Origin: Flavobacteriales bacterium
Lineage (GTDB): Bacteria; Bacteroidota; Bacteroidia; Flavobacteriales_D; SKUL01
Direction: 5' to 3'
Assembly: GCA_007129985.1 (NCBI GenBank)
Contig: SKUL01000356.1
Location: 1 to 5,925 of the forward strand
DNA: 5,925 nucleotides
Part shown: one piece after another, positions 1 to 5,925 of the stretch
How the letters are laid out: every line of letters begins with the position of its first letter
Position numbering within the stretch: the stretch's first letter is position 1
Notes under the pieces: generated by a model
What the model was told of the DNA's origin: nothing
Seen by the model: the letters and a program-made list of their open reading frames with translations, nothing else
Databases searched by the model: none
Translations under genes and position numbers: made by a program

Positions 1-457
1 CGTTAAAAGCATACATTACAACAGGGCAAGTGTTAAGGCCTATCTACCGGAGCACGTCTACGACCTGGATGAGTTGGACGAAATTGATTTCAGCAACCTC
101 AGCCGCGCTGTATTCCGAACCGGCCTCATCCATTTTGAAACAGGCCTTGCTGCCATTCCCGAATCTGCCCACACCACCATCGCTAAAATTGCCCGATTGC
201 TTCACGACTATCCTGAAATCAACATGATTGTGGGCGCACACACCGATGACACCGGCTCAGATGCCTTCAATACACAATTGTCTCAAAAACGAGCAATGGC
301 TGTAATCAAGGCATTGGAGCAACAAGGTATTGACGCAAAGCGACTTGTGGGCATTGGCTACGGGTCTGAAATACCATTGGGCGACAACCGCACCGAAAGC
401 GGCCGCCAGTTGAACCGAAGAGTTGAATTTAAAGTGCTTGAGAGCACCACGAAATAA
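1..457 (+). CDS. OmpA-family peptidoglycan-binding protein, C-terminal part (5' end outside window)
   Basis: The reading frame is open from base 2 to the TAA at 455-457, giving 151 codons with no upstream stop, so the gene starts before the window. A TTG at 74 is in frame, but nothing marks it as the start. Roughly codons 38-148 form an OmpA-like domain, which binds the diaminopimelate peptide of peptidoglycan non-covalently. The core is visible as GAHTDDTGSDAFN, then LSQKRA, then GYGSEIPLGDN and NRRVEF near the end. The two residues that contact peptidoglycan in Escherichia coli OmpA (Asp271 and Arg286) match the Asp at 245-247 and the Arg at 290-292, with the same spacing. The protein therefore probably anchors an outer-membrane or periplasmic component to the cell wall. 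In Bacteroidota this domain often ends longer proteins with a beta-barrel, TPR or WD40-like N-terminus, and which applies here cannot be seen. The next gene begins one base after the stop, which suggests co-transcription. Confidence 0.93.
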   Translation, partial: VKSIHYNRASVKAYLPEHVYDLDELDEIDFSNLSRAVFRTGLIHFETGLAAIPESAHTTIAKIARLLHDYPEINMIVGAHTDDTGSDAFNTQLSQKRAMAVIKALEQQGIDAKRLVGIGYGSEIPLGDNRTESGRQLNRRVEFKVLESTTK

Positions 458-458
458 G

Positions 459-1433
459 ATGGCTATGAAAAGAATAATACCACCCCTTTTCCTCATTGCT
501 CTGTTCTTTCACGGACATGATGCAGTGACTCAACCGGTTCCTGCCGTTGAGGAAAACATTCCTTTTCTCGTAACATTCGGGGCTCAAAGTGACAAAAGCT
601 GGGGCGACGACGATTTTTCACAAACCTTCTTTTTTGTGGTGCCAGAAGAAAACCTCACTCCTATTTACATACGGGTGTTTGACCCCGATGTAGGCGGATT
701 GCATGACGAGCAAAAAGGAGAATGGAATACCAAAACCAAGTTTTCCGTTTATGGTGGAAAAGAGTGCATTACCCATCCCGATGCAACCGGAACCGACCCT
801 GTTGGCAATTACAAGAGCGGAAACTTACTGGCTTCCAAAATTTTTGGTGAGTCAGACAAGTACGACAACGAATGGTACACCTTTGGGCCATTTAACCCCA
901 CCGAAGGGGAGCTCGTTCATAAGTATGGAGGCTACGTTTTTAAGATAATCGCCGAGGGGATTTCCGGTGATGACGGCAACCTTTACCGCTACTTTCTGAG
1001 CAGCAAATCCGACAGAAACGAGGCCATTGAAGGAGGAAACGCCTTCACCTATGAATACACATTCAGGCTGCACGACGACCCTTCGCAGGTTTCGCATATC
1101 TATCCCTTTATAGACGACAAGGTGATTTCGGTGAAGCAATCCAACTTTGACTGGGACGATGACGGGGTGATAAAAATCGTTTCCAAAGCCAAACCAGGGC
1201 TCGAAATTGAGGTTTCAGGCGACAATGAGTGGAAACACAGCGAACACAAAATCGTTGACCGCGAGCACAATTCATCACTCGACATACAATTTATAAAAAG
1301 TCGCAACACAATTCGGAACAACAACGTGGTAATCTCCGTAAGAAACCAATATGGTGAGTTTCTCCCCTTCTACACGGTGCCGATTGGAGGCATCCCCAAA
1401 TACCAACCCAGCATTCACGCTGTGAAACGATAA
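459..1433 (+). CDS. exported Asp/Gly-rich protein of unknown function, probably beta-sandwich
   Basis: I do not recognise this family. The product has 324 residues. The N-terminus (MAMKRIIPPLFLIALFF, then HGHDAVTQ) looks like a signal peptide cut near residue 24, so the mature protein should be periplasmic, surface-attached or secreted. There is no lipobox and no later membrane segment. The rest is rich in alternating beta-type sequence. One region covers about residues 35-205, and a smaller C-terminal one covers about 222-312. Acidic clusters stand out: GDDDF at 49-53, FDPDVGG at 74-80 and DWDDDG at 231-236. The last fits the calcium-loop pattern DxDxDG but lacks the usual acidic residue at loop position 12. 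There is one cysteine (Cys103), so no intramolecular disulfide. The start is ATG 459 or ATG 465; both keep the signal peptide and neither has a clear ribosome-binding site. An in-frame ATG at 423 would overlap the OmpA gene by 35 bases and put a charged stretch before the signal peptide, so I rejected it. Its position between an OmpA gene and a sensor gene suggests an envelope role, possibly as ligand or partner of either. Confidence 0.9.
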   Translation: MAMKRIIPPLFLIALFFHGHDAVTQPVPAVEENIPFLVTFGAQSDKSWGDDDFSQTFFFVVPEENLTPIYIRVFDPDVGGLHDEQKGEWNTKTKFSVYGGKECITHPDATGTDPVGNYKSGNLLASKIFGESDKYDNEWYTFGPFNPTEGELVHKYGGYVFKIIAEGISGDDGNLYRYFLSSKSDRNEAIEGGNAFTYEYTFRLHDDPSQVSHIYPFIDDKVISVKQSNFDWDDDGVIKIVSKAKPGLEIEVSGDNEWKHSEHKIVDREHNSSLDIQFIKSRNTIRNNNVVISVRNQYGEFLPFYTVPIGGIPKYQPSIHAVKR

Positions 1434-1443
1434 GCACTCTACT

Positions 1444-4400
1444 TTGCTCAGACTTTTAACCATATGGGGATGTTTGTTACTGGCACTTTCTGCCGGTGCA
1501 CAATCATACAGCTTCAAAAGTTTTTCGGCTGAAGATGGGCTGTCGCACCCTTTTGTGTACGACATTGAGCAAGATGAAAAAGGATATCTCTGGGTAGCCA
1601 CAGGCGAAGGACTTTGCAGATTCAATGGTTTTCGCTTCAAGAGTTATTTCAAGGCAGATGGCCTCGCGGAGGATTTTGTCAGCACTATCTACAAAGACTC
1701 TGAGGGAAGCCTTTGGTTGGGACACAAACAAGGAGATTGCACGGTAATGCGAAATGGCGAGTTTGAGCAAATCCAAACAGGTAAGCACTTCAACAGTTTG
1801 ATCAGAGCTATCCGTGAGGACTTGTCAGGCAACACCTGGATTATGTCGCAGCACAGCGGTATGATTCGAATGAATTCAAACGGTGAGATGAGTCCCCTCA
1901 CCTCACCTTTCGCTCAGCTTCTTCTCTTTGATTTTCAGATTACCGAGCGAGGCCAAATGCTGGTAGGAACACACGAGGGCTTGTACCTCTACCGCATCAA
2001 TGCCCAAACCCATGATCCCGAATTTATTGACGTGGTGGACGACATCCCGTTCACCCGCGTCAATTGCATCACAAAAGGCAGCATCCACGGGCAATACTTC
2101 GTAGGAACGGAAGACGAAGGTGCATATCGATTACAAATCCGAAACAACAACCGCATCATTGTTGAGCACATTGCTCCTGAACTGGGATTGGACCGTTACA
2201 ACATTCAGCACATCATTGAAGACGACGACAACAGTCTTTGGGTGGCAACTTTTGGCAAAGGGCTTTTGCAGCTGGCTCTCAATCCGGCCGGTGACGAATT
2301 CCGTCTTATAGGTCATTTTGACAAAAGCAATGGTCTGGATTCGGACGAGGTCAAAACAGTTTTCCGCGACAGAGAAGGTAATCTTTGGGCCGGGAAATTT
2401 GGCGGCAACCGCAACAGTGGCGGAATTTCCAGCCTGACCAACAACGCATTTGTGTTTTATCAACACCCTTCCGGTACAGAAGGAGCTGTATCGTCAATTC
2501 ACGGCAACGGACAAAACATGTGGTTTGGTCTTGAAAATGAAGTGATGCTCGTTGAGCAGGGACAGCATGGAAAACCTATACGTTTCGGAGAGAACAATGG
2601 GCTCAAAAATGGTATGTACAACGCCGTTTTTGTGGATAATCTTAACCGGGTTTGGGCAGGAAACGCGACCTCAGGATTGTTCATGAAAAATCCGGGAGAC
2701 TCCATTTTTCAGTTCTTCGAATTATCTAAAGACATTCTTAGCCAACACATTAACGACATTACAGGGAACGAAGAAAACATCTGGATCGCAACTAAAAACG
2801 GAATCTATGCTCTGGATCTACTCACTCACAATGTTCAATACTATAACCAGAGCAATGGCTTGGAGCACAATGTAGTTAGGTCATTGTATCTGGATGAAAA
2901 AAACAACCTTTGGTACTGCACTGCCAGCGCCTATCTCAGCTATATCAAAAACGGCAATATCGTAAACATAGCATTGAGCGAGGAAATGCGCGTACACGAC
3001 CAAACAGACATTACCAAAGATTCAAACGGAAATATCTGGCTTGCAACCAATGGCGGTGGCGTTTTTGTCTTTGACTACGACCAGGTGCACACCGTTAATC
3101 ACAGCAGCCATGGTTTAAAATCCAATTTCTGCTACAGCATTGAAGTGGATTACACCAACAAGGTGTGGATAGGCCACAAAGGAGGTTTGAGTTGTTACAA
3201 CCCCGCCAGTGATCATTTGGTAACCATGGGGCGCGACGAAGATCTGGCGTTCGACTTTCTGCCAAACGCAACCTTTTGTGACCGAGGTGGCCAACTCTGG
3301 TTTGGAACCAACAAAAATTACCTCCGCTACAACCCGTCAAAAGACCTAAAAAACAGCATACCTCCCATCATCAATATCGAAGCTGTACAAATTGAAGACG
3401 ACTTTTACGCAGGGCTGGAAGCACAGTTGCCTTTCGGTCATTACCGCACACGTTTTCAGTTTTTGGGCCTCAGTTTCAGAAAGAGCGATGCCGTAACCTA
3501 CAAGTACATTCTTGAAGGACACGACCGCGACTGGCATGAAATCACCACGCAGAACGAAGCCTACTACAGTAAAATTGACCCCGGTACTTACACTTTCAAA
3601 GTGGTTGCTTTTAACAGCGACGGTATTAAATCTCTGGGTGCCGCCGAGTTTCACCTCTTTATTCAAAAACCATTCTGGCAACGCGCATGGTTCATTCTTA
3701 CCGCCATTGCATCAGCCATTGTATTGGTAATCATGATTATCAAAATTCGTGAGAAGCGACAAAAACTTGTGAGGAAATACCTCAAAAAGACCCTCGACAT
3801 TCGTACGCGTGAGGTGCAAGCCAAGAGCGCGGAGCTCGAGCGCAAAAACAAGGACATTACGGCCAGTATCCACTATGCCAAAAAAATACAGGACGCCACG
3901 CTGCCGCCTGAAAAACTCCTCAAAGAAAGTTTTCCCGACTCTTTTATTTTTTACCGGCCACGAGATATCGTGAGCGGCGACTTCTACTGGTTCAGACAGT
4001 TTGACGACAAACTTTTGATCAGCGTAGCCGACTGCACAGGACACGGTGTGCCAGGCGCTTTGCTCAGTATGATTGGCTCTACCAAAATGAGTAGCATTGC
4101 CGGTAAGCAGGAGGTGAGAACACCCAATGCAGTGGTAAAGCACCTCGATGAGGAACTGCGCACTTTGCTTCAACAAACCAATTTCAGTAACGGCCCCCAG
4201 GACGGAATGGATCTCGTTGTTTGCGAAATTGACCTGAAAACCCGCTACCTACGACTTTGTGCAGCCATGAGTCATGTGTACATCAGCACCGCAAACGGAA
4301 TCGAAAAAATTGAAGGAGACCGCAACCCAATTGGCGGAAATCACCTCGGGCGTGAAAAGCTCTTTACCATGCGTGAGCGTCAAATGAACCCCGGCGAAAC

Positions 4401-4608
4401 ACTGTTTCTGGCTACCGACGGCTACCAGGACCAGTTTGGAGGTGAGCACGGTAAAAAACTCAAGCGCAGCGGATTTCTAAACATCCTCAGTACTGCAGGC
4501 AAGCTTCCAAGTAAAGATCAAGGAGAAGCTATAGCTGCCCACTTTGCCGCTTGGTCAACAGGCCACGAGCAGGTGGATGATGTGCTTGTGGTTGGCCTCA
4601 AGTTCTAA
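1444..4608 (+). CDS. transmembrane two-propeller (Reg_prop/Y_Y_Y) sensor with SpoIIE-type PP2C phosphatase output
   Basis: This 1054-residue sensor probably dephosphorylates Ser/Thr on a cytoplasmic partner in response to a periplasmic signal. Residues 1-19 are a signal peptide ending A-G-A before Gln20. Fourteen blade motifs of the Reg_prop kind (LWVAT, LWLGH, VWIGH and similar) occur with Trp or its equivalent near residues 50, 91, 132, 173, 219, 266, 315, 360, 404, 447, 490, 532, 575 and 619, consistent with two seven-bladed propellers. A Y_Y_Y domain follows (about 665-740), then one membrane helix (about 744-767), a basic coiled-coil linker (768-815, ending SIHYAKKIQDATLPP) and the PP2C domain (about 830-1054). 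Metal-ligand Asp residues are present: Asp846 in SGDFYW, Asp863 in ADCTGHG, Asp992 in ATDGYQD, and Asp1045 in QVDDV. The periplasmic part is like that of Bacteroides hybrid two-component sensors, but phosphatase replaces the histidine kinase and regulator. SpoIIE/RsbU relatives act on STAS anti-sigma antagonists; the substrate here is unknown. The frame opens at 1426 after a TGA, and the only plausible start is TTG 1444, ten bases after the preceding stop. Confidence 0.95.
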   Translation: MLRLLTIWGCLLLALSAGAQSYSFKSFSAEDGLSHPFVYDIEQDEKGYLWVATGEGLCRFNGFRFKSYFKADGLAEDFVSTIYKDSEGSLWLGHKQGDCTVMRNGEFEQIQTGKHFNSLIRAIREDLSGNTWIMSQHSGMIRMNSNGEMSPLTSPFAQLLLFDFQITERGQMLVGTHEGLYLYRINAQTHDPEFIDVVDDIPFTRVNCITKGSIHGQYFVGTEDEGAYRLQIRNNNRIIVEHIAPELGLDRYNIQHIIEDDDNSLWVATFGKGLLQLALNPAGDEFRLIGHFDKSNGLDSDEVKTVFRDREGNLWAGKFGGNRNSGGISSLTNNAFVFYQHPSGTEGAVSSIHGNGQNMWFGLENEVMLVEQGQHGKPIRFGENNGLKNGMYNAVFVDNLNRVWAGNATSGLFMKNPGDSIFQFFELSKDILSQHINDITGNEENIWIATKNGIYALDLLTHNVQYYNQSNGLEHNVVRSLYLDEKNNLWYCTASAYLSYIKNGNIVNIALSEEMRVHDQTDITKDSNGNIWLATNGGGVFVFDYDQVHTVNHSSHGLKSNFCYSIEVDYTNKVWIGHKGGLSCYNPASDHLVTMGRDEDLAFDFLPNATFCDRGGQLWFGTNKNYLRYNPSKDLKNSIPPIINIEAVQIEDDFYAGLEAQLPFGHYRTRFQFLGLSFRKSDAVTYKYILEGHDRDWHEITTQNEAYYSKIDPGTYTFKVVAFNSDGIKSLGAAEFHLFIQKPFWQRAWFILTAIASAIVLVIMIIKIREKRQKLVRKYLKKTLDIRTREVQAKSAELERKNKDITASIHYAKKIQDATLPPEKLLKESFPDSFIFYRPRDIVSGDFYWFRQFDDKLLISVADCTGHGVPGALLSMIGSTKMSSIAGKQEVRTPNAVVKHLDEELRTLLQQTNFSNGPQDGMDLVVCEIDLKTRYLRLCAAMSHVYISTANGIEKIEGDRNPIGGNHLGREKLFTMRERQMNPGETLFLATDGYQDQFGGEHGKKLKRSGFLNILSTAGKLPSKDQGEAIAAHFAAWSTGHEQVDDVLVVGLKF

Positions 4609-4690
4609 GTCAGTAGCTCCAAAGGAAAGAGCAGAAGGAAAAAAATCACCGCAGATTAAGGGATTTTAACAAAATGCTTACCTTAGTCAA
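4609..4690. other. 82-base intergenic spacer, no recognised signal
   Basis: This is the only real gap between genes in the window. It starts after the TAA of the sensor gene and ends at the ATG of the SBBP-repeat gene. Bases 4621-4645 are almost all purine (AAAGGAAAGAG, then AGAAGGAAAAAAA). I see no hairpin followed by a T-run, so no intrinsic terminator can be called. I also see no match to the Bacteroidota promoter pattern (TTTG near -33 with TAnnTTTG near -7). An ATG at 4674 opens a short frame that is not that of the downstream protein. The spacer is much longer than the 1-base and 10-base gaps upstream, so a transcription boundary here is possible but unproven. Confidence 0.6.
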
Positions 4691-5925
4691 ATGCGACGGT
4701 TTCTGCTTGCCGTGTCCCTTGTGTGGGCGATACTGCCTCTGCTGGCGCAGGAAACCACCGTGCGCTTCGTTGAAAACAAGGGGCAATGGCCGGATGAAGT
4801 CCTTTTTCGGGCCGATTTACCCGCCGGTAGTTTTTACCTCGAAGCCGACCGTTTCACCCTGAATTTTCTTGATTCCGAGTACCTTTTCCGAAGGCATCAG
4901 GAACATATTGGTGAGCCCATTTCCAAACCGCTGGAAGATTTCATCCGCGGACACGCATACCGCGTTTGGTTTGAAGGCGCCCAAACACCAAGCTGTGATA
5001 AGCAAGGTGCCTCCAAAGACTACTTCAACTACTTTATCGGAGACGACCCGTCCAAATGGGCCAGTTTTGCGCGGGCGTGGGACAGAATGATTCTTCGCGA
5101 CCTCTACCCCAACACCGATTTGCAGGTTTACGGTCGCGGCTCCAATGTGAAGTACGACTTTGTGGTAAAACCAGGCGGAAACTGGCAAGACATCCGCCTC
5201 AACTACGAAGGTGTAGATAAACTCAAAATCAAAAAAGGCAGGCTGCACATCCAAACAAGCGTTAACGAAATCATTGAAGACAAACCTTTTGCTTACCAGA
5301 TGATTGATGGGCAAATGACACCTGTTGAGTGTGCCTATCAACTTGACGGAAACACTCTGTCTTTCAACGTTACAGGCCACGTTCACCCCGATTATGCGCT
5401 GGTGATTGACCCTGAGTTGCAATTCTCCACCTATTCCGGCTCCACAGCCGATAACTTCGGCTTTACGGCCACCTACGACGCGCAGGGTTTTCTCTACTCC
5501 GGAAGCTCCATTTTTGGAAATGGTTATCCCACCACCGTGGGAGCTTACCAAACCACATGGGCTGGAGGAACAGGACAGGGTGCGTTGGTAGGTACCGACA
5601 TCGGAATTACCAAGTACGACACCACCGGAACTTTTCTGGTTTACTCTACCTACATCGGTGGCTCAAGCGATGAGTTGCCCCACAGCCTTATCGTAAACGA
5701 AGCAGGTGAACTCTACCTCTACGGAACCACAAGTTCGGCGAACTACCCAACCACGGCGGGGTCTTTTCAGCCCACATTTGCCGGAGGTACAGCTTTTACA
5801 CCTTCGGGGATTGGCGTGAGCTATGTAAATGGATGTGACATCATCGTGTCGCGTTTCAATGCCACCGGAACCGCCCTGCTCGGCTCAACTTTTATCGGCG
5901 GCACCGCCAACGATGGCCTCAACAC
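4691..5925 (+). CDS. secreted SBBP beta-propeller repeat protein with N-terminal ENKGQW (DUF7948-type) domain, 3' end outside window
   Basis: The frame is open from ATG 4691 to the window end, giving 411 codons plus two bases with no stop. Residues 1-19 (MRRFLLAVSLVWAILPLLA) are a signal peptide, with likely cleavage before Gln20. Residues about 24-240 match the domain at the start of many large Bacteroidota surface proteins. It opens with VENKGQWPDEVLFRAD, contains DYFNYFIGDDPSKW (110-123) and LRDLYPNTDLQVYG (135-148), and ends with ALVIDPEL (236-243). I recall this domain as DUF7948. From about residue 245 come SBBP-type repeats: STYSGSTADNFG, then VYSTYIGGSSDELPHSL with GTTSSANYPTTAGSFQPTF, then the start of another at GSTFIGGTANDG. 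Such proteins often end in a type IX secretion or gliding-associated C-terminal domain, which lies beyond this window if present. No enzymatic motif is visible. An adhesin or surface structural role is only an inference. No Shine-Dalgarno sequence precedes the start. Confidence 0.93.
   Translation, partial: MRRFLLAVSLVWAILPLLAQETTVRFVENKGQWPDEVLFRADLPAGSFYLEADRFTLNFLDSEYLFRRHQEHIGEPISKPLEDFIRGHAYRVWFEGAQTPSCDKQGASKDYFNYFIGDDPSKWASFARAWDRMILRDLYPNTDLQVYGRGSNVKYDFVVKPGGNWQDIRLNYEGVDKLKIKKGRLHIQTSVNEIIEDKPFAYQMIDGQMTPVECAYQLDGNTLSFNVTGHVHPDYALVIDPELQFSTYSGSTADNFGFTATYDAQGFLYSGSSIFGNGYPTTVGAYQTTWAGGTGQGALVGTDIGITKYDTTGTFLVYSTYIGGSSDELPHSLIVNEAGELYLYGTTSSANYPTTAGSFQPTFAGGTAFTPSGIGVSYVNGCDIIVSRFNATGTALLGSTFIGGTANDGLN

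Noticed and set aside
423..458. Longer start for the unknown exported protein at ATG 423
   Set aside because: It would add a basic stretch (MNLKCLRAPRNK) before a clear signal peptide and overlap the OmpA coding end. The ATG at 459 or 465 places the signal peptide at the N-terminus.
1444..1473. Possible lipoprotein signal around Cys10 of the sensor (TIWGC)
   Set aside because: Trp at the -2 position does not fit a lipobox, the Cys is too near the start, and a good signal peptidase I site (A-G-A before Gln20) follows.
1275..1640. Minus-strand open frame of 121 codons crossing the junction of the second and third genes
   Set aside because: Both + strand genes are well supported on either side, and the antisense protein shows no domain or signal peptide.
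3712..4176. Antisense open frame of 154 codons under the membrane helix and PP2C region
   Set aside because: The + strand encodes a complete PP2C domain with catalytic Asp residues. The antisense product has no recognisable features.
4609..4690. Intrinsic terminator or promoter between the sensor and SBBP genes
   Set aside because: No inverted repeat with a T-run and no TTTG / TAnnTTTG pair at suitable spacing could be found by eye.
4674..4862. Short + strand open frame beginning at ATG 4674
   Set aside because: It overlaps the SBBP-repeat gene in another frame. Its product is Cys- and Pro-rich with no motif, whereas the ATG at 4691 gives a signal peptide and known domains.
4817..5551. Antisense open frame of 244 codons on the minus strand
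   Set aside because: It lies wholly within the SBBP-repeat gene, whose frame has a signal peptide and recognisable domains. The antisense translation has no recognisable motif and looks like a codon-bias shadow.

Overview
The window comes from the chromosome of a Bacteroidota bacterium, probably from the flavobacterial/sphingobacterial side of the phylum. The evidence is a two-propeller Reg_prop/Y_Y_Y sensor, an SBBP-repeat protein with the N-terminal 'ENKGQW' domain, an OmpA-type peptidoglycan-binding C-terminus, and the lack of Shine-Dalgarno sequences before any start. Almost all of the window is coding. All four genes lie on the + strand, and there is no RNA gene, mobile element, CRISPR array or clear repeat. 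These taxonomic and family calls rest on recognised motifs, not on a database search.

Layout. (1) Bases 1-457 hold the 3' end of an OmpA-family gene whose N-terminal part lies outside the window. (2) Bases 459-1433 encode a 324-residue exported protein of no family I recognise. It is rich in Asp and Gly and has a DxDxDG loop. Its start lies one base after the preceding stop. (3) Bases 1444-4608 encode a 1054-residue transmembrane sensor-phosphatase. It has a signal peptide, fourteen propeller blade motifs (two seven-bladed propellers), a Y_Y_Y domain, one membrane helix, a coiled-coil linker and a cytoplasmic SpoIIE/RsbU-type PP2C phosphatase with all expected metal-binding Asp residues. It begins with TTG, ten bases after the previous stop. 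(4) After an 82-base spacer, bases 4691-5925 hold the first 411 codons of a large secreted SBBP-repeat protein that runs off the window.

How they may work together. The first three genes are packed tightly enough to be one transcript. They combine a peptidoglycan-anchored outer-membrane protein, a small exported beta-rich protein, and a sensor with a large periplasmic ligand-binding part and a PP2C output. The simplest inference is a cell-envelope sensing unit that reports to the cytoplasm by dephosphorylating a partner, for example a STAS-type anti-sigma antagonist. No kinase, STAS or sigma factor gene is in view, so the partner is unknown. The fourth gene may be a separate unit; its product looks like a surface or secreted protein, perhaps exported by the type IX system, but the C-terminus that would show this is missing.
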